Origin: Bacillota bacterium
GTDB taxonomy: Bacteria > Bacillota > UBA4882 > UBA8346
Length of the DNA: 8,576 nt
Assembly: GCA_003501335.1 (NCBI GenBank)
Contig: DNPQ01000507.1
Coordinates: forward strand, 1 to 8,576
Reading direction: 5' to 3'
Position 1 is the stretch's first letter, and every line of letters begins with the position of its first letter. Made by a program: the position numbers and the translations under genes. The notes under the pieces are model-generated. The model was given only the letters and a program-made list of their open reading frames with translations. It searched no databases and was not told the origin of the DNA. This document shows positions 1-7,069 of this stretch, piece after piece.

Positions 1-464
1 AGATACCCAAAATCTTTATTATAAATCCAGGTCCAGGTTAAACCAATTGCGACTGGCATGCAGATCCACGGGGCGATAAATAAAGTCCGGAAGAGATTCA
101 ATCCTTTAAGTTTTTGGTTCAATAATAAGGCAACAAGTAACGCCAAAAAGCTTTGGACCGGAACATTCACGATCGTAAAAAGGATGGTCTTTTTGAGAGA
201 AGTCCAGAAGATGGAATCCCGTAATAGAATTTTATAATTCATGAGTCCCACCCACCGGGGGGCATTGATTAAATCCCAATTGGTAAAACCGATATAGATT
301 GTAACCAAAATTGGAATCAGCATGAAGACAAAAAAACCAAGAAAATTTGGTAGGATCATAAGATAACCTGCCAGCCATTCATGCCAATTTTTTTGAAAGC
401 TAGAATGGCGGGGCTGTTGAACAATAACCTTTTCAGCAGACGCTGGAGAAATTCCAATACTCAT
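1..464 (-). CDS. Carbohydrate ABC transporter permease, MalF/UgpA type (N-terminal part, cut by window edge)
   Basis: Inner-membrane permease subunit of a CUT1-type sugar importer, which would form a channel with a second permease and receive substrate from the binding protein encoded just upstream. I translated 154 residues; the gene runs off the window at base 1, roughly half of the usual 290 or so. A hydrophilic N-terminus (residues 1-30) is followed by a first membrane segment at about 31-60 with the family pattern ILPNFLGFFVFMLIPIL and then GFTNWDL. The segment WVGLMNYKILLRD (71-83) is the usual 'G-L-x-N-Y' periplasmic stretch, and further membrane segments lie at about 92-116 and 126-148. 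The cytoplasmic EAA loop is outside the window. The start ATG (462-464) is preceded by AAGGAGGG at 469-476. It follows the binding-protein gene by 167 bases in the same direction, with a strong hairpin between them. Family assignment is confident; the transported sugar cannot be read from sequence. Confidence 0.93.
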   Translation of the reverse strand, partial: MSIGISPASAEKVIVQQPRHSSFQKNWHEWLAGYLMILPNFLGFFVFMLIPILVTIYIGFTNWDLINAPRWVGLMNYKILLRDSIFWTSLKKTILFTIVNVPVQSFLALLVALLLNQKLKGLNLFRTLFIAPWICMPVAIGLTWTWIYNKDFGY

Positions 465-487
465 GGTGCCCTCCTTATTATAAAACG

Positions 488-519
488 GGCGGGAAACGCT
501 AGATCAGCGAACTCCCGCC
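488..519 (-). terminator. Intercistronic stem-loop between binding protein and permease (partial terminator or processing hairpin)
   Basis: The arms GGCGGGA (488-494) and TCCCGCC (513-519) are a perfect 7-bp inverted repeat. A second 4-bp stem, CGCT/AGCG (497-500 with 506-509), is nested inside around the loop AGATC. On the minus-strand transcript the hairpin is followed by CGTTTTATAATAAGGAGG, so a short T-run comes directly before the permease ribosome binding site. The U-tract is short, which suits leaky termination or 3'-end protection of the upstream message rather than complete termination. Such hairpins after binding-protein genes commonly let that protein be made in excess over the permeases. 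The structure is seen directly; the function is inferred. Confidence 0.7.
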
Positions 520-631
520 GCTTAGTCATTCAATATCAGTCTGAATGTAAAAGTCTAAGATTGATAGGTGTGTATTTATTCTTCAATTCTTTAACTTGAC
601 CCTAAGACCTTTCGACTTCAGACTCATTACT

Positions 632-1927
632 TCATTTAAGCAACGGTTGAATCTGATCTTTCATATTCTTGACAGCCTCTTTAACCGTCTGCGAACCGGC
701 AAATACCATATCGTATTCCCGAACAACAATGTCATATATCTGATTCCATTGGACATGCATAGGCCATGCACCGGTTCTTGCCGTTTCGTCACTGAAGTAT
801 TTAATATGGGTGGGACCTTTTTCTTTGGTGGCGGCCAGATAAACAGGCATCAGTTTAGGAATCGCCGGGAAGCAAACGCCATATTGGGCGATGATCCTTT
901 GTGAAGCCTCACTGTCCATCCACTTGCATAATTTCCAGGCCTGTGCCGGATATTTTGTCTTGGCGAAGATATTGTGAGCCAGTCCATTCATACAGGAATA
1001 ACGCCCGGCAGGACCTTTCGGTAATAATGCGATGTCCCATTTTAAATTATTGGTGGCCCGTGCATCCGACATCATCCAGGAACCCTGGGGGCTCATCGCT
1101 ACCTTACCGGCTTTGAACATTTCCCAGCCATTGGAAGAGGTAGATGGAGCCACATTATATTTCGTAAACAAATCGGCCCAAAACTGCATTGCTTCGACTG
1201 CTTTAGGTTGATCTAATACAAATTTGGTACCGTAGGGTTTGTCAAGCACTCCGGTAGCCCCATTCATCCATACGAAATTTAACCAACCGCATTGCATATT
1301 TGAGTCTCCGGTAATTGCAAGACCATATTGAGTGATTTTATTTTTGTCAAAACTTTTTTCTGTAGCATTTTTACCATTTTCATCAATGGTTAACTTTTGG
1401 GCAATCTGCAGGAATTCACCACCGTCTTTTGGGTTCCAGGATAAATCTTCTGTAGGATAAGGAATTTTTGCTTTATCGAAAAGGTCTTTGTTATAGAAGA
1501 TTGCAATTGTATCCCAGTCTTTCGGAATTCCGTATTGTTTGCCCTTATAACTCCAGCTCTTAACAAGAGCCGGATAATAATTGGTTAAATCAACTTTGTC
1601 TTTTTTGATGTAGGGAGTGAGGTCCATTAAGGCTCCTTTGGTGATTAAACCGGAGAAATAGGCCAAGTGACCCCAGAAAACATCGGGTAAGGTTCCGGCA
1701 GCAACACCAGTGGTAATTTTAGTCCAATAATCATTCCAACCCACTAGTTCCACTTTAACATCGATACCCGGGTTTTGTTTCATAAATTCTTTGATGGAGG
1801 CTTCCATCGCTGGCATTTGGTTGCTATCCCATAAAGCATAACGGAGTGTTACTTTTGGGGCTGCCATGACTGTAAAGCTGGAAAGACACAAAGCACCCAC
1901 TAGTAAAATAAGAAACCACTTTTTCAA
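632..1927 (-). CDS. Extracellular sugar-binding protein of an ABC importer (SBP family 1), secreted by signal peptidase I
   Basis: Solute receptor for the permease gene downstream; 431 residues, normal for MalE/UgpB-like proteins. Residues 1-22 form a classical signal peptide (MKKW, a hydrophobic core to about 21, then V-M-A with probable cleavage after A22). C14 lies in a GALC context without a proper lipobox, so no lipid anchor is predicted. The mature part shows the family's early strand (VTLRYALWDS), the amphipathic MEASIKEFMKQNPGIDVKV, GTLPDVFWGHLAYFSGL, LMDLTPYI, YGIPKDWDTIAIFYNKDLF, then the later FKAGKVAMSPQGSWM and AWKLCKWMDSEASQR. Many tryptophans and tyrosines, including WNDYW near residue 64, suit a carbohydrate cleft. 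The start codon is TTG (1925-1927), chosen because AAGGAGGG lies 6 bases upstream and the signal peptide begins there. The stop is TGA. It begins a new transcript or sub-operon after a 202-base gap. The substrate is unknown. Confidence 0.93.
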   Translation of the reverse strand: MKKWFLILLVGALCLSSFTVMAAPKVTLRYALWDSNQMPAMEASIKEFMKQNPGIDVKVELVGWNDYWTKITTGVAAGTLPDVFWGHLAYFSGLITKGALMDLTPYIKKDKVDLTNYYPALVKSWSYKGKQYGIPKDWDTIAIFYNKDLFDKAKIPYPTEDLSWNPKDGGEFLQIAQKLTIDENGKNATEKSFDKNKITQYGLAITGDSNMQCGWLNFVWMNGATGVLDKPYGTKFVLDQPKAVEAMQFWADLFTKYNVAPSTSSNGWEMFKAGKVAMSPQGSWMMSDARATNNLKWDIALLPKGPAGRYSCMNGLAHNIFAKTKYPAQAWKLCKWMDSEASQRIIAQYGVCFPAIPKLMPVYLAATKEKGPTHIKYFSDETARTGAWPMHVQWNQIYDIVVREYDMVFAGSQTVKEAVKNMKDQIQPLLK

Positions 1928-1933
1928 AAAAAT

Positions 1934-1941
1934 CCCTCCTT
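1934..1941 (-). promoter_or_regulatory. Strong ribosome binding site that fixes a TTG start
   Basis: On the minus strand this reads AAGGAGGG, close to a perfect anti-16S match, 6 bases before TTG at 1927-1925. No in-frame ATG offers an equally placed signal peptide, so TTG is the start of the binding-protein gene. Confidence 0.85.
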
Positions 1942-1948
1942 ATTTTTT

Positions 1949-1990
1949 CAAATTTGTGTTTTCAATTTTTATTGGTTGTACACAAATCTG
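1949..1990 (-). promoter_or_regulatory. Inverted repeat in the binding-protein 5' leader (hairpin or operator)
   Basis: CAAATTTGTGT (1949-1959) and ACACAAATCTG (1980-1990) pair over 11 positions with one G-U wobble in RNA. The perfect core is ATTTGTGT/ACACAAAT. Inside the 20-base loop a second small stem, CAAT-TTTT-ATTG (1963-1974), can form. It ends 8 bases upstream of the ribosome binding site. It could be an mRNA-stabilising or translation-modulating leader hairpin, or a dyad operator bound by a regulator. The region is AT-rich, so some symmetry is expected by chance. Confidence 0.4.
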
Positions 1991-1991
1991 T

Positions 1992-2019
1992 AATTTATTT
2001 GTAACACGAATTAAGGCAA
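1992..2019 (-). promoter_or_regulatory. Candidate sigma-70-type promoter for the sugar-binding protein gene
   Basis: On the minus strand a TTGCCT box (2014-2019) and a TAAATT box (1992-1997) are separated by 16 bases. Each matches 4 of 6 consensus positions. This would start RNA at about 1985, leaving a leader of about 58 bases. The match is weak, as expected for an activator-dependent promoter, and candidate activator sites lie just upstream. Other placements in this AT-rich region are possible. Confidence 0.35.
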
Positions 2020-2030
2020 GACACCAGAAA

Positions 2031-2115
2031 GTAAAATTACGATTTGGAGGAAGGTTTTCTGAAATCAAAAAATTAGTTTTGATCCTTACTCGACAGGTGT
2101 AAAATATTACGATTT
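2031..2115 (-). repeat. Pair of direct repeats upstream of the binding-protein gene, candidate response-regulator sites
   Basis: ATTACGATTT occurs exactly at 2036-2045 and again at 2106-2115, 70 bases apart in the same orientation. With flanks the copies are GTAAAATTACGATTT (2031-2045) and GTAAAATATTACGATTT (2099-2115), differing by a 2-base insertion. They would sit about 53 and 122 bases upstream of the inferred RNA start, a reasonable placement for an activator. The distal copy also shares TGTAAAATATT with the region upstream of the kinase gene (6937-6947). Binding by the AraC-type regulator encoded in this locus is an inference. Confidence 0.45.
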
Positions 2116-2129
2116 ATAGTAGAAAAAAA

Positions 2130-3410
2130 TCATTTATGCTTTTTAAGTCGGCCGCTTAATTGCATAATCCCTTCAATTTGTTCATTGGCGTTGCGAAGGG
2201 TGTCGTCGAGATTGGCGCCCATCAAAATGTCATTTAAGGCGGAACCGATTACTGGAATGAATTGATTAGCTTCCGGGATATTCGGGTTTTCTTTGGCAAA
2301 GGGCATTGAATGGGTCGCAACCGTAAATGAACTATTGGGAGAATTGCTAGCATAAAGCTGATTAATACTTGGCAAAGGAGTCGGAACCATTCCCAACTGT
2401 GCAATCTTTTCCAACGAAGGGCGGCTTATTAATACTTCACAGAACTTTTTGGCGGAAAGAATATGCTGGCTGGTCCGGGGGATTATAACTCCCCATGTTT
2501 CCATGCTGGGAATCGTTATTCCAATATCACTAACGGGTAGAGGTGCATAACCAACATTGTTTGCAAATTTATTACGGCTTTTATCATTAAGCGTTGTAGA
2601 AGAACTTGACCAGAGAATCATGGATGCCAAATGACCAGCTGCAAAAAAATTAATTGCCTCTTCAGTTTGCCAGGTGGCAACAGCTGCAGGTGCACATTCT
2701 TGGAGGATCTGATTATATATGCGGGTAGCATTCAATGCATGATTCGAATTAATGACCGGATTCCAATGATTGTCAAAATAGTCGCCTCCGTATGACCAGA
2801 GAAAGTAACTCCATACTGGTGTTGCCGCTTCGCCTGGACCGGCGGGAAAAGCTAAACCATAGTTAGTACCGGAAGTAAGCTTTTTACTGGTATCCACCAT
2901 TTCATGGATGGTATGGGGCGGTTTCAGTCCGGCCTGATTAAAGAGATCGGTGCGGTATATATAAATTAAAGAATCAGCCATATAAGGAAGGCAAAAAAAG
3001 TTATTCTTAAAGATGGCGTTTTTGCGGATGGAGGGATATAAATCTTCCCGTGTCAGATGGACCCTTTCGGCTATATCTTCCAAGGATACAGCCTTATTGT
3101 TATTAATAATGCCGGAGAATTGGGAGCAGGGCCCCATGATTATGTCATATTCCCTGGTATCGTTCATGATTGATAGCCGGGCTTTGGCTAAAAAGGTACC
3201 CCAGTAATAGAAATTTTTATCAACTTTAATATGGTAAGCTGCCAACTTTTTTTCAAGGGATTCCACGATGGCCTCATGGACACCGACAACTCCTAAAACA
3301 TGAATGGTTTCACCTTCATCCCCTACAGTAGTAAGCTTATCCGAATCAAAGCAACCGGCAAGTAAGATACAGCTGAATATTCCCAAAAACAAAATTTGAA
3401 TCCAACGCAT
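2130..3410 (-). CDS. Solute-binding lipoprotein (SBP family 1) encoded beside the two-component pair, possible sensor accessory protein
   Basis: Membrane-anchored extracellular binding protein of 426 residues. A lipoprotein signal peptide ends in L-A-G-C (residues 17-20), so C20 is the predicted lipidated residue. Family-1 binding-protein features follow: YDIIMGPCSQFSGIINN near 85-100, FFCLPYMADSLIYIYRTDLF, AINFFAAGHLASMILWSSS, METWGVIIPRTSQHILSAKKFCEVLIS and a tail related to the usual 'xxNPxIPEANQF' region. I chose the ATG at 3408-3410 because GGGAGG lies just before it and the signal peptide begins there. A longer in-frame start at 3512 would add 34 residues from inside the regulator gene. 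It follows the regulator stop by 13 bases, so kinase, regulator and lipoprotein form one operon, and no permease follows directly. It may feed the downstream transporter or present ligand to the kinase. It is distinct in sequence from the other binding protein here. Confidence 0.88.
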   Translation of the reverse strand: MRWIQILFLGIFSCILLAGCFDSDKLTTVGDEGETIHVLGVVGVHEAIVESLEKKLAAYHIKVDKNFYYWGTFLAKARLSIMNDTREYDIIMGPCSQFSGIINNNKAVSLEDIAERVHLTREDLYPSIRKNAIFKNNFFCLPYMADSLIYIYRTDLFNQAGLKPPHTIHEMVDTSKKLTSGTNYGLAFPAGPGEAATPVWSYFLWSYGGDYFDNHWNPVINSNHALNATRIYNQILQECAPAAVATWQTEEAINFFAAGHLASMILWSSSSTTLNDKSRNKFANNVGYAPLPVSDIGITIPSMETWGVIIPRTSQHILSAKKFCEVLISRPSLEKIAQLGMVPTPLPSINQLYASNSPNSSFTVATHSMPFAKENPNIPEANQFIPVIGSALNDILMGANLDDTLRNANEQIEGIMQLSGRLKKHK

Positions 3411-3414
3411 AGTT

Positions 3415-3420
3415 CCTCCC
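3415..3420 (-). promoter_or_regulatory. Ribosome binding site fixing the lipoprotein start at 3410
   Basis: The minus strand reads GGGAGG followed by AACT and ATG. It lies in the 13-base gap after the regulator stop codon and supports the internal start over the longer upstream one, which has no comparable site. Confidence 0.8.
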
Positions 3421-3423
3421 AAT

Positions 3424-5025
3424 TTAAATTGTGTTGGTGATGGTCTCCCGGTACTCCGATGGAGAACAGTTTTGATATTTTTGAAATACTTTGGTGAAAT
3501 ATTTGGCGTCATGGTAGCCTACTTTGAGTCCGACTTCTGATACCCGAAGATCGGTGGATGTTAATAAATTACAGGCTTGTCCAATGCGGATTTGATGCAA
3601 ATAATCTACAAAATTTTGTCCGGTTTCCGAATGAAATAAGGTGCAAAGATGGTTTTTACTCAGTCCAACCTGATGGGCTAGCACAATCAGATTGATATCT
3701 TCGATATAATGTTCTTTAAGATAAGTAATGGCTTGACGAATCGGAAAAGAATAGGGCTTTGCATTTGAATTATCGATATGCTTAATCAACAAACAGAATT
3801 TTTGATAAAACCATTGGTTCATATCCGTAATGGAACTAAAATTTTTTAAATAATCGCCTTCTTGTTCTTTTTCTATTAAAATGGTTGATAGAGGGAGTCC
3901 GTGTTCACGGATTAGGCAGTAAATTTCTCCAAATAGCTCATGCCAAATTTGATTTAATACTGCCAGAGAACGGGCTTTATCCACTTTAGTAAATAATTCA
4001 TCGAGCATTTCCCGGATTTTATCGTTTTGGCCCAACCGAATCCATTGGATAAGGTTTTTTTGACTATAACCCACAGGAATCAACGGTTGTTCGTAGGAAA
4101 TGTCGTAATCAAAAATTAGTTCGCGCTCGGGCCAAAAGATACTATTACCTTCTGATGTACACAACGCTTGCCAGATTTCGGGCAATTGGCCATAGTTGTT
4201 AATGGGTTGACTTAGAATCGTCACAGCTGAAATTTGTAAATATTGTTTTAGACATGATTGAACTTGGCGGATATTAAATGGAATCACTTGTTTACAAAAG
4301 TTACTTTTTTCTCCAGAGGGAAAACTGTAAATAATGGTCCATTTCGAAGAATTGGGCAGTTCCCAGACTAAGGAACCGTGGATTTTTTCCACGATTTCTT
4401 CAATCAGTTGCAGCGGTTGTGTATTCATTCTTTTTACTTCATGACCGGCCTTTTTCTTCATCAGAGCTAATTGGAAAAAGTTTTTCTCCCATGGAAGGTT
4501 TAATTCTTTTAAAAACTCTTGCCAATCTTCCAAAGTGATTTTATTCATCAGCAAACGCTCTGCGAAATTCCTTTTAATATAGGATAGTCCTAATAAGGCT
4601 TTGTATTCTAACTGTTGGTATTGTATGTGATTTTTTCTTTCTTGATCGATTTCTTTTTGGAGCTTTTTTAGGACAGGGAATAAGGTGTGGTTATCTAGGG
4701 TTGTTTTCAGTAGGTATTCATCAGCGCCTAATTCAAGAGCCTGTTTAGCATAATCAAAATTATCGTAGTTGGTTAAAATAATCATTTTAAGCCCGGGTTT
4801 CTTTTGTTTCAGGGTCTTGATTAAGTCAAGACCATCGATACCCGGCATTCGGATATCTGTGATTAGGATATCCGGGTCGGCGGCATCAAATTTTTCAAAA
4901 GCTTGGGTAGCATTAGCGGCATCGGCTGCCACTGTAAAACCGTATTGCTCCCAGGAGATGGTGGAACGCAAACCGATTCGGACTAATATTTCATCATCGA
5001 CAATCATGACTTTGGTCATTGCCAT
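3424..5025 (-). CDS. YesN-type response regulator: receiver domain plus AraC-family DNA-binding domain
   Basis: Cytoplasmic transcription factor, 533 residues, typical for YesN-like regulators. The N-terminal receiver (about 4-122) has the acidic pair D10-D11, phospho-acceptor D57 in ILITDIRMPGIDG, T85 and the conserved K107. K107 is followed by T rather than the usual P. A long poorly conserved linker (about 130-420) precedes the C-terminal AraC domain (about 428-530), which carries two helix-turn-helix units: INLIVLAHQVGLSKNHLCTLF and the signature VSEVGLKVGYHDAKYFTKVFQKYQNCSPSEYR. Two starts are possible. The ATG at 5025 (used here) is preceded by AAGAGGAAATT. The ATG at 5019 forms an ATGA overlap with the kinase stop. 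Either way translation is coupled to the kinase gene. The likely targets are the downstream sugar-uptake promoter and perhaps its own operon. Confidence 0.95.
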   Translation of the reverse strand: MAMTKVMIVDDEILVRIGLRSTISWEQYGFTVAADAANATQAFEKFDAADPDILITDIRMPGIDGLDLIKTLKQKKPGLKMIILTNYDNFDYAKQALELGADEYLLKTTLDNHTLFPVLKKLQKEIDQERKNHIQYQQLEYKALLGLSYIKRNFAERLLMNKITLEDWQEFLKELNLPWEKNFFQLALMKKKAGHEVKRMNTQPLQLIEEIVEKIHGSLVWELPNSSKWTIIYSFPSGEKSNFCKQVIPFNIRQVQSCLKQYLQISAVTILSQPINNYGQLPEIWQALCTSEGNSIFWPERELIFDYDISYEQPLIPVGYSQKNLIQWIRLGQNDKIREMLDELFTKVDKARSLAVLNQIWHELFGEIYCLIREHGLPLSTILIEKEQEGDYLKNFSSITDMNQWFYQKFCLLIKHIDNSNAKPYSFPIRQAITYLKEHYIEDINLIVLAHQVGLSKNHLCTLFHSETGQNFVDYLHQIRIGQACNLLTSTDLRVSEVGLKVGYHDAKYFTKVFQKYQNCSPSEYRETITNTI

Positions 5026-6869
5026 AATTTCCTCTTTTCATACTTTCGTAGCCGTGGAATTTTTATAATGACCTTAGTTCCCTGGGGCTCGTTTTTGGTG
5101 ATCGTGATGCCATAATTTGGTCCAAAATTAAGCTTGATTCTTTCGTCAACATTTTTGATACCTAGACCACTGAAACGTTGATTACTATCGACTTTACCGG
5201 CCATAATTTGAGAGGCTAATTCTTCACTGATACCCCGGCCGTTATCACTGACTTCAATTATGACATTTTCATCAACAGTATCAATGTAAATTTTAATTTC
5301 TCCCTGGGCCAAGCCTTCAACTCCATGATAAATGGCGTTCTCAACGATAGGTTGCAAAATAAGTTTTGGAGTAAAATATTCCTTAATCTGCGGGTTAACC
5401 TCATACGTTACAGAAAAGCTGTTTCCATAGCGGAATAACTGAATCGCAATGTAATTTCGAACATTTTCCAGTTCCTGCCCGATGGTAATCATTTTGTCCG
5501 TTTTACTGATACTGGCCCGTAATAAATTTTCCAAAGCAAGAATAATATCACTGATTTCTTCGACATTGCGAATCTTGGCAAGCCACCGTAAAGAATCCAA
5601 CGTATTATATAAAAAATGTGGATTGATTTGCGCTTGTAAAACATTTAATTCAGCTTGCTGTTTTTTTTTCTCAGCATCATTGATGCTGATCATTAAGTCC
5701 CGGATTTTTTCGACCATATGGTTGAAACTGGCGGCTAGTTCGTTGAATTCATTCATACTACGAATTTTTATTTGTACATTCAAATTGCCGTTTTCCACTT
5801 CGTGCATGGAATTGCGTAATAGTTCAACCGGCTGAGATACTTTTTGAGTAAAAAGAATCGCCAAATAAAATGAAATACCCAGAAGGACTAGCGCTAGAAA
5901 AACAGTAAAATTACGGATAAAGACGTTTTCCCGTTGCAAGATTCTCGATGGTATCGAGAAAATCACTTTCCAGTTGGATAAAGAAACCGTCTGGAAGACC
6001 ACCAATTCCTCTTTTCCATCTATGCGTTGCAGATAACTGCCCCAGTCCCGTAAGCGGATGTGATTGTATATGGGATTATGAGAGGGGCGTATCGTTTGCT
6101 CATCTCCATAAATAAGTCTGCCCTCATCATCTCCAATCGTTATCAGGCCTTCATCTAAAAGCTGGACATGTTCTAACATTTTGGTGACAAACTCGTAATC
6201 CAAATCAATCAATATCCAGCCCAGGTTTTTTTGGCTGTCCAGATCGACTATTTTTTGGGCGTAGGTAACCACGTTTCCGGGTATTCCCATAAAGGTACCA
6301 GAATAATTATCAGAATGCACTCCGGTAATAACATTGCCTACATCAGAAGAGTTGATAATTTTTTGGAACCAACTTTGTTTTTTCATATATTCGATTAACA
6401 TAGGCGGATCGCTGGAATAGACGCGGGTTAAATCGGCGGAAATTACATAAATTCCTTTAACCTCTGTTCGGGTGCTGGTTAACCCGGCCAAAAAATATTT
6501 GATTTTATTTTGGTAACCAATCTCTTTCCAGCCCCCTAAGTTATTTTGATCTTGTAATACGGTTAATACATCGGGATTTACTGAAATAACATAGGATAAG
6601 CTTTGTAAGTCCTGAAAATAATATTCGATATTTTCTCGGACCTGAGTGATAATTTGTTCAACATAAGATTCGACTCTACGGGTGATAGTTCTGGAAGAGA
6701 TCGAATAGGTTATGGTTCCTAATATCAGCAAGGGCAGGACCGTAATGATGACGAAAAATAAAATCAGGGTAACTTGGACTGATTTAGGGGCTCCATGGGC
6801 ACGCCATTCTAAAAAAATTTGCTTGTAGCCGTTTAACTTGGTTAAAATGGGAATGTTAAATTTTTTCAT
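5016..6869 (-). CDS. LytS/YesM-family sensor histidine kinase
   Basis: Membrane sensor of 617 residues that should autophosphorylate and pass phosphate to the overlapping regulator gene. A first membrane segment lies at about 32-55 and a second at about 318-341. Between them is an extracellular region of roughly 260 residues with the look of a dCache-type sensor (for example VKGIYVISADLTRVYSS near 137-153 and LGWILIDLDYEF near 216-227). A HAMP linker follows (about 342-394; SQPVELLRNSMHEVENG, FNELAASFNHMVEKI). The His-kinase box has QAQINPHFLYNTLDSLRW with phospho-acceptor H418. The ATPase domain has an N box LQPIVENAIYHG (N511), a G1 box SDNGRG (542-546) and a G2 box FSGLGIKNVDERI (566-578). 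All catalytic motifs look intact. The ribosome binding site (AGG about 10 bases before the ATG) is weak. It is first in its operon, and its TGA stop overlaps the regulator start region. Confidence 0.96.
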   Translation of the reverse strand: MKKFNIPILTKLNGYKQIFLEWRAHGAPKSVQVTLILFFVIITVLPLLILGTITYSISSRTITRRVESYVEQIITQVRENIEYYFQDLQSLSYVISVNPDVLTVLQDQNNLGGWKEIGYQNKIKYFLAGLTSTRTEVKGIYVISADLTRVYSSDPPMLIEYMKKQSWFQKIINSSDVGNVITGVHSDNYSGTFMGIPGNVVTYAQKIVDLDSQKNLGWILIDLDYEFVTKMLEHVQLLDEGLITIGDDEGRLIYGDEQTIRPSHNPIYNHIRLRDWGSYLQRIDGKEELVVFQTVSLSNWKVIFSIPSRILQRENVFIRNFTVFLALVLLGISFYLAILFTQKVSQPVELLRNSMHEVENGNLNVQIKIRSMNEFNELAASFNHMVEKIRDLMISINDAEKKKQQAELNVLQAQINPHFLYNTLDSLRWLAKIRNVEEISDIILALENLLRASISKTDKMITIGQELENVRNYIAIQLFRYGNSFSVTYEVNPQIKEYFTPKLILQPIVENAIYHGVEGLAQGEIKIYIDTVDENVIIEVSDNGRGISEELASQIMAGKVDSNQRFSGLGIKNVDERIKLNFGPNYGITITKNEPQGTKVIIKIPRLRKYEKRKLWQ

Positions 6870-7069
6870 AAAAATTTACCTATCGTTTACATTTATGAAG
6901 ATATTTCGCGAAAAAGGATGAAAAACCTATGCCGGATGTAAAATATTTGGGCAGTAATTTGTATGAATTCTTTTAAAACTGAAAGGATTTTGTTGAAAGG
7001 ATATTGCATAAGCCACTGCGAATAATTAGGTGAGATATATCAATATGCTAGTATGAAGGATTTTTAAAA
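6870..7069. promoter_or_regulatory. Divergent intergenic region between the kinase operon and the TSUP transporter gene
   Basis: Two hundred AT-rich bases must hold promoters for both directions, but I see no pair of boxes good enough to call. Visible elements are: TGTAAAATATT (6937-6947), identical to part of the repeat upstream of the sugar-binding protein gene; a perfect 10-base palindrome TTTCGCGAAA (6904-6913), close to the kinase start; and a 9-base direct repeat TGAAAGGAT at 6980-6988 and 6994-7002, with a 14-base period. For the plus-strand gene, AAGGA (7056-7060) lies 9 bases before its ATG. Confidence 0.5.

Noticed and set aside
381..1116. Three plus-strand open frames (381-599, 596-904, 901-1116)
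   Set aside because: They are antisense shadows of the permease and binding-protein genes and the gap between them. None has a credible start signal.
2064..2083. ATCAAAA/TTTTGAT inverted repeat as a terminator after the lipoprotein operon
   Set aside because: The stem is all A-T apart from one pair and no T-run follows in the direction of transcription, so it is too weak to call a terminator. Readthrough into the uptake genes is possible.
1866..2102. Plus-strand open frame across the regulatory gap
   Set aside because: It is antisense to the signal-peptide end of the binding-protein gene and then crosses AT-rich regulatory DNA. It has no ribosome binding site and no recognisable protein features.
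3411..3512. A 34-residue N-terminal extension of the lipoprotein from an ATG at 3512
   Set aside because: It lies inside the regulator coding sequence, has no comparable ribosome binding site and would bury the lipoprotein signal peptide. The ATG at 3410 has GGGAGG just upstream and an ideal leader.
6904..6913. TTTCGCGAAA palindrome as a defined operator
   Set aside because: It is a perfect 10-base palindrome, but I recognise no matching regulator site and a single short palindrome is weak evidence. It is mentioned only within the intergenic entry.
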